Counted from the first letter of the stretch, positions 6,437-13,931 are shown. The stretch is 19,820 bases of DNA from JBKJZO01 sp046715235 (GCA_046715235.1 JBKJZO010000185.1:1-19820); one strand, 5' to 3'. The notes: generated by a model not told the origin, from the sequence alone. Translations and numbers: made by a program.

Positions 6437-7552
6437 CTAGGACAGGCGGGATATCACGTGGTCGATGCAGGCGGTCAGGGCGTGTACGTCGGACGGCTCG
6501 ATCGCGGGGAACATCCCGACGCGCAGCTGGTTGCGGCCGAGCTTGCGGTAGGGCTCGGTGTCGACGATCCCGTTGACGCGCAGCACTTTCGCGACCGCGG
6601 CCGCGTCGATCGACGAGTCGAAGTCGACAGTGCCCACGACCAGCGAACGCGCGGCCGGATCCTTGACGAAGGGCTCGGCGTACGCCGACGCCTCGGCCCA
6701 GCCGTACAGCGCCGACGACGACTCGGTCCCCCGGGCGGTCGACCACGCAAGACCCCCGCGCGAAAGCAGCCAGTCGAGCTGGTCCGCCAGCAGGAAGAGG
6801 GTTGCGAGGGCCGGCGTGTTGTAGGTCTGGTCGGCGGCCGAGTTGGTACGCGCGATCGTCAGGTCCAGCGACGCCGGCACCCAACGCCCCGACGCCTTGA
6901 TCGCATCGATCCGCTCCAAAGCGGCCGGCGAGCACAGGGCCAGCCACAGACCGCCGTCGGACGCGAAGACCTTCTGCGGCGCGAAGTAGTAGCAGTCGAA
7001 CTCGTTCGCGTCGACCGGCAATGCACCCGCGCCCGACGTCGCGTCGACAGCGACCAGGCCAGCAGCGCCGGCGGGGCGGACGATCTGCGTCATCACACCG
7101 GTCGACGTCTCGTTGTGCGTCAGCGCATAGAGGTCGACCGACTCGTCGGCGACCGCCTCGGCCGCCGTACCCGGGTCGGCCTTGATGACGAGCGGGTCGA
7201 CAAGGAAGGGCGCGGCTTTCGACGCTTCGGCGAACTTCGACGAGAACTCGCCGAAGACCAGGTGCTCACTGCGCGAGGTGATGAGGCCGAACGTCGCGAT
7301 GTCCCAGAAGACCGTCGACCCGCCGTTGCCGAGCAGCACCTCGTAGCCGTCGGGCAGCGAGAACAGCTCGCGCACCCCCGCCCGCACCCGCCCAACCATC
7401 GACTTCACGCCGGGCTGGCGGTGCGACGTACCGAGATACGACGTGCCGGTGGCGGCGAGGCCGGCGAGCTGCGCCGGGCGCACCTTGGAGGGGCCGCAAC
7501 CGAATCTCCCGTCGGCCGGAAGCAGGTCGGCGGGAATCACGATCTCTGGCAC
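6437..7552 (-). CDS. serC: Phosphoserine aminotransferase
   Basis: A 371-residue PLP-dependent class V aminotransferase that converts 3-phosphohydroxypyruvate and glutamate to phosphoserine in serine synthesis; in bacteria using the DXP route it also acts in vitamin B6 synthesis. Visible marks are GRFGCGPSKVRPAQL near the N-terminus, GNGGSTVFWD, THNETSTGVMT, DATSGAGALPVD, and the PLP lysine in YYFAPQKVFASDGG at about Lys194. NTPALATLFLLADQLDWL follows. This is the actinobacterial (mycobacterial-type) form. The chosen GTG at 7552 gives PEIVIPADLLPADGRFG and has GGAAGG about ten bases upstream; a longer frame to 7714 runs into the citrate synthase gene. It follows citrate synthase by 26 bases on the same strand, so co-transcription is likely. 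Confidence 0.95.
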   Translation of the reverse strand: MPEIVIPADLLPADGRFGCGPSKVRPAQLAGLAATGTSYLGTSHRQPGVKSMVGRVRAGVRELFSLPDGYEVLLGNGGSTVFWDIATFGLITSRSEHLVFGEFSSKFAEASKAAPFLVDPLVIKADPGTAAEAVADESVDLYALTHNETSTGVMTQIVRPAGAAGLVAVDATSGAGALPVDANEFDCYYFAPQKVFASDGGLWLALCSPAALERIDAIKASGRWVPASLDLTIARTNSAADQTYNTPALATLFLLADQLDWLLSRGGLAWSTARGTESSSALYGWAEASAYAEPFVKDPAARSLVVGTVDFDSSIDAAAVAKVLRVNGIVDTEPYRKLGRNQLRVGMFPAIEPSDVHALTACIDHVISRLS

Positions 7553-7578
7553 GTCGGGCGCGTCCTTCCGGAAGGGGA

Positions 7579-8670
7579 CTAGAGAGGCAGGGTCTGCGGT
7601 ACGGCGGAGCGCGGGCGGGGTGCCGCGCCGATGTACTTCGCGCTGGGCCGGATCAAGCGGCCGGTGCGCTTCTGCTCGAGGATGTGCGCCGACCAGCCGG
7701 CCGTGCGCGCGCACGTGAACATCGACGTGAACAGCTGCGCCGGCACCTCGGCGAAGTCGAGTACGACGACCGACCAGAACTCGACGTTGGTCTCCAGGAT
7801 GCGGTCGGGCCGGCGCGCCCGCAGTTCGGCGATCGCCGCCGTCTCGAGCGCCTCCGCGACCTCGTAGCGCGCCGCGCCGACCTCCTTGGCGGTCCGCCGG
7901 AGCACCCGCGCGCGCGGATCCTCGGCGCGGTAGACCCGGTGGCCGAAGCCCATCAGCCGCTCACCCCGGTCGAGGACTTCCTTGACGTAGAGCTCGGCAT
8001 CGCCGGACTTCTCGACCGCGTCCAGCATGTCGAGCACGCGGGACGGCGCGCCTCCGTGCAACGGTCCGGACAACGCACCGACCGCAGCCGACAAAGAAGC
8101 GCCCACGTCGGCTCCGGTCGACGCTACGACCCGCGCGGTGAACGTCGACGCGTTCATGCCGTGCTCGGCGGCCGCGATCCAGTAGGCGTTGATGGCTTTG
8201 ACATGCGCGGGGTCGGCCTCGCCGCGCCAGCGGATGACGAAGCGCTCAGGGATCGAGGCAGCCTTGTCGATCTCGGCCTGCGACACCGGCGTCTTGTCGC
8301 CGCGGGCCGACTGCGCGACGAACGACATCGCGGTGACCGAACAGCGGGCCAGGTCGTGCCTCGCCTGCACGTCGTCGATGTCGAGCAGCTGACCGAGGCG
8401 CCACATCGGTCCGAGCTCGGCGAGAGCGGCCTGTACGTCGACGCGCGCGTCGCCCGATCGCAGCGGCAGCGGGCACGGCTCGGCCGGCGGCAGCCCAGGC
8501 TCCCAGCAACCGTCGACCAGCAGTCCCCATACGTGTTCGTAGTTGACCGAGCCAACGAGATCTTCGATGTCAACGCCGCGATAGCGCAGCGCTGAACCTT
8601 CCTTGTCGGGTTCGGCGATTTCGGTCTCGAACGCCACGACACCCTCGAGACCGGTGTTCACCTCAGACAT
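7579..8670 (-). CDS. citA: Citrate synthase II (short actinobacterial type)
   Basis: A 363-residue citrate synthase, condensing acetyl-CoA with oxaloacetate, shorter than the main 430-residue type I enzyme. Key segments are EHGMNASTFTARVV (His170), GPLHGGAPSRV (His205), GFGHRVYRAEDPRARVLR (His244) and HILEQKRTGRLIRPSAKYIG near the C-terminus. His205 and His244 correspond to the two catalytic histidines. At the position of the catalytic Asp the sequence reads ETNVEFWS, so Glu297 stands in its place; I recall this in other actinobacterial citrate synthase II proteins. ATG 8670 has GAGG upstream. The gene is divergent from pdxH and upstream of serC, a neighbourhood I recall from other actinomycetes. 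A 2-methylcitrate synthase role cannot be excluded. Confidence 0.92.
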   Translation of the reverse strand: MSEVNTGLEGVVAFETEIAEPDKEGSALRYRGVDIEDLVGSVNYEHVWGLLVDGCWEPGLPPAEPCPLPLRSGDARVDVQAALAELGPMWRLGQLLDIDDVQARHDLARCSVTAMSFVAQSARGDKTPVSQAEIDKAASIPERFVIRWRGEADPAHVKAINAYWIAAAEHGMNASTFTARVVASTGADVGASLSAAVGALSGPLHGGAPSRVLDMLDAVEKSGDAELYVKEVLDRGERLMGFGHRVYRAEDPRARVLRRTAKEVGAARYEVAEALETAAIAELRARRPDRILETNVEFWSVVVLDFAEVPAQLFTSMFTCARTAGWSAHILEQKRTGRLIRPSAKYIGAAPRPRSAVPQTLPL

Positions 8671-8827
8671 CCCAGCCTCTTCCGCAGCAAATTGACCTCG
8701 TTGGGCCGGCGTCGTCCCCCGGGCCGGTCGCGCGCGTCCTCAGCGCTGACCGCCATTGTGGCCCCCGTCCCCCGATGATGTGGAATCGAGGACGCGGGCG
8801 GGTAGCGATCATGCGGAGGAGGTGGGC
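8671..8827. promoter_or_regulatory. Divergent citA/pdxH intergenic region
   Basis: The two genes fire apart, so promoters for both must lie in these 157 bases. Only weak elements are visible: GGGTAGCGAT at about 8800 before pdxH. No convincing operator was found. A strong ribosome site, GGAGGAGG at 8815-8822, fixes the pdxH start. Confidence 0.35.
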
Positions 8828-9481
8828 GTGGCGGCGTCGTTGAGTGCGCGGCTAGCCAGGCTCCGCCGTGAGTACACCACCGCCGGGCTCTCCGAGAGCG
8901 ACCTCGATCCCGATCCGGTGCAGCAGTTCACGAACTGGTTCGACGACGCGGTCAACGCCGGCCTGCCGGAGCCCAACGCGATGACGCTGGCCACCGCCGA
9001 CGCTACTGGCGCGCCGTCCGCGCGTACCGTCCTGCTCAAGGGATACGACGCGCGCGGCTTCGTCTTCTTCACCAACTACCAAAGCCGCAAGGGCGCCGAC
9101 CTGGCCGGCAACCCACGGGCCGCGCTGGTCTTCCCCTGGGTCCAGCTGCAGCGGCAGGTGATCGTCAGTGGCGACGTCCGGCGTACCTCACGGGCCGAGT
9201 CCGCCGGCTACTTCGCCACCCGACCGCGTGGTGCGCAGATCAGCGCGTGGGCGTCACCGCAGAGCTCGGTGATGCGCAGCCGCGACGAGCTCGACCGGGC
9301 ACGTGAAGAGATCGAACGCCGGTACGCCGACCGTGCGGTCCCGCTGCCGCCGCACTGGGGCGGGATGCGCGTGATCCCGCGCGCCATCGAGTTCTGGCAG
9401 GGGCGAGCGGACCGGACGCACGACCGGCTGCGGTACCGGCGTACCCGAAGCGGCTGGCGGGTCGAGCGGCTCGCTCCGTGA
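8828..9481 (+). CDS. pdxH: Pyridoxamine 5'-phosphate oxidase
   Basis: A 217-residue FMN enzyme that oxidises pyridoxine/pyridoxamine 5'-phosphate to PLP. Motifs include DPVQQFTNWFDDAVNAG, ATGAPSARTVLLKGYDARGF, FFTNYQSRKGADLAGNPRAA, VIVSGDVRRTS with the following SAGYFATRPRGAQISAWASP, and the C-terminal HWGGMRVIPRAIEFWQGRAD and HDRLRYRR that close the substrate site. The GTG at 8828, five bases after GGAGGAGG, starts AASLSARLARLRREYTTAGL, matching normal family length; an in-frame GTG at 8756 would add 24 atypical residues. The stop overlaps the next gene in GTGA. Neighbouring serC (PLP-using) and citA share the divergent region. Confidence 0.95.
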   Translation: MAASLSARLARLRREYTTAGLSESDLDPDPVQQFTNWFDDAVNAGLPEPNAMTLATADATGAPSARTVLLKGYDARGFVFFTNYQSRKGADLAGNPRAALVFPWVQLQRQVIVSGDVRRTSRAESAGYFATRPRGAQISAWASPQSSVMRSRDELDRAREEIERRYADRAVPLPPHWGGMRVIPRAIEFWQGRADRTHDRLRYRRTRSGWRVERLAP

Positions 9482-10803
9482 CCGGCGCGGAACCGGCGTC
9501 CCCTGCGGAAGGGCCACCAGCGGCGCGTCGGTTTGCGAGAGTCCGCCGGATCGCGCTCGACCTCGCGCCGCTGCGATCGCCGGGCTACCGGCGGCTCTGG
9601 CTCGGCGAGAGCGTGTCGGCGGTCGGCACGGCGATGACGCTCGTCGCCATACCGCTGCAGGTCTACGACATCACCCGATCGTCCGGGTACGTCGGACTCA
9701 CCGGTCTCGTGACGCTCGTCCCGCTGATCGGCTTCGGGATCTTCGGCGGGGCGATCGCCGACGCGGTCGAGCGCCGCAAGCTGCTGCTGTGGACGCAGTC
9801 GCTGCAGCTTGCGGGGTCCGGATTGCTTGTGCTGCAGGCGGTTGCCGGCCTGCGCAACATCTGGGTGCTCTACGCGCTGGCCGCGTTTATGAGCGGGGTC
9901 CACGCGGTCGACTCGCCGACCCGCCGCGCCGTCCTCCCGCGACTCGTGACTACCGAGCTGCTGCCGGCCGCGCTCGCAATCGAGCAGCTGTCGTTCAACC
10001 TCGCCATGGTGCTCGGACCGTTGCTCGCCGGCGTGCTGATCGCGCTCGGCGGCGTCGAGCTGGCGTACGGCGCCGACATGCTCAGCTTCTTGGCCGCGAT
10101 CGCCGCGGTGCTGATGCTGCCAAGGCTGCCTCCCCACGGCGGGGGCACACGAGCAGGAGCGGCGTCCGTGATCGAGGGGCTGCAATTCCTGCGCCGCCAG
10201 CCGACGATTCTCATGACCTTCATCGTCGACATCATCGCGATGGTTTTCGGCATGCCACGGGCGTTGTTTCCCGAGCTGGCGAGCACCCGCTTCGGCGGCG
10301 GTGGTCGCACCGCTGGCCTGCTCTACGCCGCCCCGGCGGTCGGCGCGATGGTCGGCGCACTGCTGGGCGGCTGGATCGGGCGGGTCAACAAGCAGGGCAT
10401 CGCCGTCGTGGTCGCCATCGTCGCGTGGGGAGCCGCGATCATCGGCTTCGGGCTCTCGCCGTGGCTGTGGCTCGGTTTCGTCTTCCTCGCCGCCGCGGGG
10501 TTCGCCGACATGATCAGCGCGGTCTACCGCGGGGCGATCATGCAGTTGGCGGCGCCGCCGGAACTGCTGGGGCGGCTCAGCGGTGTCTACATCGTCGTGG
10601 TCGCCGGCGGGCCTCGTCTCGGCGACCTCGAGGCAGGTGCGGTCAGCGAGCTGTTCGGCCCGACGTTCTCCGTGATCAGCGGCGGTGTCGCCTGCATCGT
10701 CGGCGTAGCGATCGCAGCCGCGCTCGGACGCAAATTCTTGCGGTACGACGCCCGCGACCCGTTAGGTGGGGGCGCGGCGGCCCCAGCAAGCGTGTCAGAG
10801 TAG
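9478..10803 (+). CDS. MFS_3 family transporter coupled to pdxH
   Basis: A 441-residue, 12-span transporter with an N-terminal extension of about 30 cytosolic residues (ASPAEGPPAARRFARVRRIA). The membrane part opens with LRSPGYRRLWLGESVSAVGT, and has the motif A equivalent GGAIADAVERRKLLL and VDSPTRRAVLPRLVTTELL, so it belongs to the same EntS-like group as the exporter at 1740. Its second half includes RQPTILMTFIVDIIAMVFG and ELLGRLSGVYIVVVAGGPRL. The GTG at 9478 overlaps the pdxH stop by four bases, so it is translated with pdxH. Link to B6 metabolism (vitamer export or uptake) is a guess from coupling alone; substrate is unknown. Nineteen bases later lepB begins. Confidence 0.9.
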   Translation: MTGAEPASPAEGPPAARRFARVRRIALDLAPLRSPGYRRLWLGESVSAVGTAMTLVAIPLQVYDITRSSGYVGLTGLVTLVPLIGFGIFGGAIADAVERRKLLLWTQSLQLAGSGLLVLQAVAGLRNIWVLYALAAFMSGVHAVDSPTRRAVLPRLVTTELLPAALAIEQLSFNLAMVLGPLLAGVLIALGGVELAYGADMLSFLAAIAAVLMLPRLPPHGGGTRAGAASVIEGLQFLRRQPTILMTFIVDIIAMVFGMPRALFPELASTRFGGGGRTAGLLYAAPAVGAMVGALLGGWIGRVNKQGIAVVVAIVAWGAAIIGFGLSPWLWLGFVFLAAAGFADMISAVYRGAIMQLAAPPELLGRLSGVYIVVVAGGPRLGDLEAGAVSELFGPTFSVISGGVACIVGVAIAAALGRKFLRYDARDPLGGGAAAPASVSE

Positions 10804-10822
10804 GCGCACGAAAGGGGCGCCT

Positions 10823-11503
10823 GTGCCAAGCGACAACACCGAACCACCCGGGGAAACCGCCGCTGACAGCGGTGAGGTCGTTGACGTCGGGGGAGGCGCT
10901 GGGCCCGCGGTCGTCGAGGACGATGCCGCCGACGTACCGGCGAAGAAACAGAAGAAGAAGTCGACCTGGCACGAGTTGCCGATCCTGCTCATCACCGCGG
11001 TCGCGCTCGCGTTCTTCATCCGCACCTTCCTCGTGCAGGCGTTCTACATCCCGTCGGAGAGCATGGAGAACACCCTCCACGGATGCTCGGGGTGCAGCGG
11101 GAACGACCGGGTGCTGGTCTGGAAGCTCGGCAAACACTTCGGTGATCCCGGTCGCGGCGACGTCGTCGTGTTCGACGGGCGCGGCAGCGGCTTCTCCGAC
11201 TCCGAGGAGGAAAAGGACTTCGTGAAGCGCGTGATCGGAAAGCCGGGCGACACAGTGATGTGTTGCGACGACAAGGGGCGCGTCGTCCGCAACGACAAGC
11301 CGCTCGACGAGCCTTACCTGTTCGAGGACGACCACATGCCGTTCGGCCCGATCACCGTGCCCAAGGACAGTCTGTGGGTGATGGGTGACCACCGGAGCCA
11401 CTCGTCCGACTCCCGCTACAACGGACCGATCCCGATCAATCGCGTGATCGGCAAGGCCTTCGTCATCGTCTGGCCGCCGTCGCGGATCGGCACACTCAAC
11501 TAG
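10823..11503 (+). CDS. lepB: Signal peptidase I
   Basis: A 226-residue membrane serine protease that cleaves signal peptides from exported proteins. A long charged cytosolic N-terminus (about 45 residues, ending in KKQKKKSTWHE) leads to one span (LPILLITAVALAFFIRTFLV). The catalytic Ser is in FYIPSESMENTL (about Ser80) and the catalytic Lys in DFVKRVIGKPGD (about Lys135). VMGDHRSHSSDSRYNGP is the conserved box E. Extra-membrane Cys pairs occur in LHGCSGCSGND and VMCCDDKG, which I recall in other actinobacterial LepB. The GTG at 10823 has AAAGGGG a few bases upstream; an in-frame start at 10766 would overlap the MFS gene. It is probably transcribed with pdxH and the transporter. Confidence 0.95.
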   Translation: MPSDNTEPPGETAADSGEVVDVGGGAGPAVVEDDAADVPAKKQKKKSTWHELPILLITAVALAFFIRTFLVQAFYIPSESMENTLHGCSGCSGNDRVLVWKLGKHFGDPGRGDVVVFDGRGSGFSDSEEEKDFVKRVIGKPGDTVMCCDDKGRVVRNDKPLDEPYLFEDDHMPFGPITVPKDSLWVMGDHRSHSSDSRYNGPIPINRVIGKAFVIVWPPSRIGTLN

Positions 11504-11517
11504 CGCCTCAGAGGCGC
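11503..11517. terminator. Hairpin over the converging stops of lepB and the hotdog gene
   Basis: GCGCCTC (11503-11509) and GAGGCGC (11511-11517) pair perfectly around a single A. The stem overlaps the last base of the lepB TAG and covers the TGA of the opposing gene (11508-11510). No T-run follows on either strand, so it may stop transcription from both sides only weakly or be a processing hairpin. Confidence 0.45.
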
Positions 11518-12203
11518 AGCTCGATCCAGGTCGCGGTCGCCACGGCAAGTGCAGTGCCGGCCTCGTCGTACAGCGCGGTGCCGGCGTAGCGCTTGCGGCC
11601 GTCGACGCCGGTGGCCCAGCCAGCGACGACCAGTGGCACACCGGCGGGTACGGCGGCGTCCTGGCGTACGGCGAGCCGGCCGAGCACGAACGGCCGCGCC
11701 GGGGACTGCTCGAGCGACCACGCGCCGGCGCAGTCGAGCGCCGCTGACACGAACTGCGGCAGCACCGCACCCTCGGCATCGGCGAACTCGTCCGCCGGTG
11801 TCCACGGCGCCGCCACCAACTCCCGATCCACGACCTGACCCGGAAAGATCCGCAGCCCGGCGTGGCTCAGCGGTCCGCACACGAAACACGTCGGGAACGG
11901 GTGCTCGCGTCGGCCGGCAAAGCCCTTCGCGGCGTCTGTCGCGACGTCGAACGAGACGGCGGCGGCGGCCTCGAGCGGGACCTCGGTGGGCTCCGCCTCG
12001 GCGACCAGGACGTCGCCCGCGAACATCGCAACGCGGCCGTCGACCTCGTCGACACGCATCGGCGTCGCCAGCGGAGGAGGCACCCGCAGCGTTACCTGGG
12101 CAGTGCCGTCGACGTACTGGGCGAGCAATCCGGACACGTAGCCGCCATTGCCGATCTGAGCGGGGCCGCAGAAGCGCTCCGCAATGACGAGGCGGCGATC
12201 CAT
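11508..12203 (-). CDS. Hotdog-fold thioesterase-like protein
   Basis: A 231-residue protein I recognise as a conserved actinobacterial hotdog (acyl-CoA thioesterase-like) family, probably with two hotdog halves. Markers are AERFCGPAQIGNGGYVSGLL near the start, TCFVCGPLSHAGLRIFPG in the middle (about residues 108-125), and PFVLGRLAVRQDAAVPAG, VVAGWATGVDGRKRYAGTAL towards the end. The NGGY and CGP motifs suggest the fold, but no catalytic residue can be named with confidence. The ATG at 12203 is preferred, with AGGA just before it; a GTG at 12248 would add 15 unconserved-looking residues. It faces lepB tail to tail and the PAS gene head to head. Substrate, if any, is unknown. Confidence 0.78.
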   Translation of the reverse strand: MDRRLVIAERFCGPAQIGNGGYVSGLLAQYVDGTAQVTLRVPPPLATPMRVDEVDGRVAMFAGDVLVAEAEPTEVPLEAAAAVSFDVATDAAKGFAGRREHPFPTCFVCGPLSHAGLRIFPGQVVDRELVAAPWTPADEFADAEGAVLPQFVSAALDCAGAWSLEQSPARPFVLGRLAVRQDAAVPAGVPLVVAGWATGVDGRKRYAGTALYDEAGTALAVATATWIELRL

Positions 12204-12279
12204 GGTCCTGACGCTAGTCCCGTTCCGTGTCGGGTGATCGATCTGCACCGAATGCGTTGTTTATGGTGTTTTCGGCTGA

Positions 12280-12288
12280 GGGAGGGGG
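12280..12288 (+). promoter_or_regulatory. Strong ribosome-binding site GGGAGGGGG
   Basis: A long purine run, ideally seven bases before GTG 12296 and 38 bases before the PAS start at 12327. It therefore marks the mini-ORF start rather than the PAS start. Confidence 0.6.
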
Positions 12289-12295
12289 ACGACTA

Positions 12296-12361
12296 GTGAC
12301 ACCGGAGATCAAGGCGTGGAGTCAACGTGCGCGAAAAGCTGGAGCAGTCGCTTGCGCATAG
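12296..12361 (+). CDS. 21-residue mini-ORF overlapping the PAS gene start
   Basis: GTG 12296 to TAG 12359-12361 encodes VTPEIKAWSQRARKAGAVAC plus Ala, and overlaps the first 35 bases of the PAS gene in another frame. Its ribosome site is far better than that of the PAS gene (only GGAG at about 12319). It may be a leader peptide that opens or couples PAS translation. Alternatively the PAS protein starts here and a missing or extra base broke the frame: reading R-A-R then E-K-L-E-Q would join the two smoothly. Confidence 0.4.
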   Translation: MTPEIKAWSQRARKAGAVACA

Positions 12362-13142
12362 TCCGCTGCCCCAGTTGGTCGTCGGAGTTGACGGTGTTCT
12401 CGGCGCGGCCAGCCCCAGGGCGATCGACCTCCTCGGCCTTCCCGGCGACGCATCCGGGAAGCCATTCGAAACGGTGGCGCACAACTCCTCCGGTGACGGT
12501 CTCTCGCGGCTGGTGCGTGCCGCCTGTGAGCGCAGCGAGCCGCTGAATTTTTTTGGGCAGCCCTGGGCTGGTCCGGACGGCGCGGCGCGAGTGCTCAGCG
12601 GCGGCATCGTCCCGTTGCACGACGACACCGGGGTCTTGCTCGGAGCGGCCGTGACGCTCGACGTGAGCACCCCGGCGGGTGACCTGCTCGAACACAACGA
12701 GGCGCTGGCCCGTGACAACACCGAGTTGCGCTCCATCGCCGACGAACTTCGGGTGCGGACCGATGAGCTCAACATCGTCGCGATCTTCCTGCAGTCGGTG
12801 CTCACCAGCCTGCGCGGCGCGGTCGTCGTCGTCGATCCGGCGATGATCGTGCAGATCTGGAACTCGGAGGCGGAGCGGCTGTGGGGCGTCTCCGCGCGTA
12901 CGGCGATGGGTAGCCGGCTGACCGAACTCGAGCTCGGGCTCGACCTCGCCGACCTCCTACCGTGCATCAGCGCTGGTCTCAAAGGCGGCGTGACCGAGGA
13001 GGTCGCGGTGGAGATCCGCCATCCCGATGGCAACCGCGTGCGTTCCACCCTGAGCGTCACGCCGTTGTTCGGTCCCGGGGCGAAAGTGCGCGGGGCGACG
13101 CTGCTGTTCGTACAGCGCCGGGCGCGGACGACTCCAAACTAG
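12327..13142 (+). CDS. Two-PAS-domain sensory protein
   Basis: A 271-residue soluble protein without membrane segments or an output domain. Residues about 1-112 form a first PAS-like domain (SPLPQLVVGVDGVLGAASPR to GVLLGAAVTLDVS). A heptad-like helix follows (EHNEALARDNTELRSIADEL, about 125-150), then a second PAS domain (about 150-268) with LRGAVVVVDPAMIVQIWNSE, AERLWGVSARTAMGSRL and EEVAVEIRHPDGNRVRSTLS. This helix-plus-PAS arrangement resembles the tail of CheB/CheR fusion proteins and of sensor kinases lacking a kinase. It probably senses a ligand or partner and passes it on by protein contact. Its stop shares CTAG with the stop of the HATPase gene, hinting at a link. GTG 12327 is the only start in frame, but see the upstream mini-ORF. 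Confidence 0.82.
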   Translation: MREKLEQSLAHSPLPQLVVGVDGVLGAASPRAIDLLGLPGDASGKPFETVAHNSSGDGLSRLVRAACERSEPLNFFGQPWAGPDGAARVLSGGIVPLHDDTGVLLGAAVTLDVSTPAGDLLEHNEALARDNTELRSIADELRVRTDELNIVAIFLQSVLTSLRGAVVVVDPAMIVQIWNSEAERLWGVSARTAMGSRLTELELGLDLADLLPCISAGLKGGVTEEVAVEIRHPDGNRVRSTLSVTPLFGPGAKVRGATLLFVQRRARTTPN

Positions 13143-13552
13143 CGGGGCGTCACCACGGCATGGTCGGTGTCGAGGTCGAACCAGACGCTCTTGCCGCGCT
13201 CGAGCGGATCTACTCCCCAGGCCCGCGCCACGCTGTCGAGCACGGCCAGGCCGCGTCCGGTCTGCAGGTCGTCGTACGGCGTCAGGCGGACGACGGGCGC
13301 GCGGTCGGTCAGGTCGATCACTTCGACGTGCAGCGTCTCGTGATGCGCCTCGAGGATGATCTGCACTTCGGTGCCGGCATGGACGACGGCGTTGGTGACG
13401 AGTTCGCTCGTCAGCAGCTGCGCGGTCTCGATCGAGCTGGCCAGGCCCCACCGGCCCAGGATGTCGCCGACGAACCTGCGGGCGTACCCGGGAGACTGTC
13501 GCGCAGGTGGCAATTGTGTAGCGGCGCGTAGCAGTTCGTCACTTTCGGTCAC
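13139..13552 (-). CDS. Stand-alone HATPase of the anti-sigma (RsbW/SpoIIAB) type
   Basis: A 137-residue GHKL ATP-binding protein from GTG 13552 (TESDELLRAATQLPP). The N box is ETAQLLTSELVTNAVVHAG (Asn about residue 55), followed by the strand LHVEVIDLTDRAPVV and the G2 loop TGRGLAVLDSVARAWGV. There is no histidine kinase dimerisation domain, so it is a stand-alone ATPase of the RsbW-like class common in actinomycetes. Such proteins act as serine kinases on anti-anti-sigma factors or as anti-sigma factors; no STAS partner is seen nearby. It converges with the two-PAS protein with overlapping stops at 13139-13142, suggesting but not proving a shared pathway. An ATG at 13609 would add 19 residues and is less likely. 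Confidence 0.85.
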   Translation of the reverse strand: MTESDELLRAATQLPPARQSPGYARRFVGDILGRWGLASSIETAQLLTSELVTNAVVHAGTEVQIILEAHHETLHVEVIDLTDRAPVVRLTPYDDLQTGRGLAVLDSVARAWGVDPLERGKSVWFDLDTDHAVVTPR

Positions 13553-13595
13553 GGCGCCATCCCAGCAGGACCGAGGGTCTTGTGTTCTGTCGGCA

Positions 13596-13605
13596 GTAGG
13601 CCTAC
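13596..13605. repeat. Perfect palindrome GTAGGCCTAC
   Basis: A 10-bp self-complementary site 44 bases upstream of the chosen start of the HATPase gene, in a position suited to an operator. If the longer HATPase start at 13609 is used, it would lie within coding sequence. Confidence 0.35.
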
Positions 13606-13694
13606 CCATCGCCCGCCGACGGGACCCATCTTGGCCAGCAGATGTCCCTGACCTGCGGGTTTGATGTGAGGATCGGTCCGGCTAGGGCCTCTTT

Positions 13695-13749
13695 GGGCGC
13701 CTAGCGGGCGCCTAGCGGGCGCCTAGCGGGCGCCTAGCGGGTGCCTGCC
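13695..13749. repeat. 11-bp tandem repeat, four exact copies and one degenerate
   Basis: The unit GGGCGCCTAGC occurs at 13695-13705, 13706-13716, 13717-13727 and 13728-13738, then GGGTGCCTGCC at 13739-13749. Each unit contains the palindrome GGCGCC and a CTAG. GCTAGG at 13681-13686 forms an inverted match to the first CCTAGC. The unit is about one helical turn, so repeats would display the same face of DNA. It has no spacers and is not a CRISPR. Confidence 0.8.
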
Positions 13750-13931
13750 GGCCGCTCGCTGTGGCGCGCGCGGCGTCGATCAGGCTCCTTCCTGAGGGTG
13801 ACCAGGACGTCTGCGGCTTCCGAAACCATGGCTGCGCCGGACAAATCCGTCACGTAGACTCCATTTGCCCGTTGGGGCATCGCCGCGTCCGTCACTCGCC
13901 GGCCGCGTTCGCGTCGAATTGGAGCCCCTGC

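Larger units (their letters stand above)
13553..13931. other. Divergent intergenic region (HATPase gene / L,D-transpeptidase gene)
   Basis: About 379 bases without a credible gene. It holds, in order, a 10-bp palindrome at 13596-13605, an imperfect hairpin at 13621-13648 (GGGA/TCCC and CATCT/AGATG around tggccagc), the 11-bp tandem repeats at 13695-13749, and a possible -10 TAGACT at 13855-13860 without a good -35. Promoters for both neighbours must lie here. Confidence 0.6.

Noticed and set aside
9208..10185. 325-codon open frame on the minus strand
   Set aside because: Antisense to pdxH and the transporter; composition biased and no recognisable domain.
13695..13749. CRISPR array
   Set aside because: The units are contiguous 11-mers without spacers and no cas genes are present.
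13610..13931. c-di-AMP riboswitch before the cell-wall enzyme gene
   Set aside because: Such switches often precede actinobacterial wall hydrolases, but no recognisable conserved core was found.
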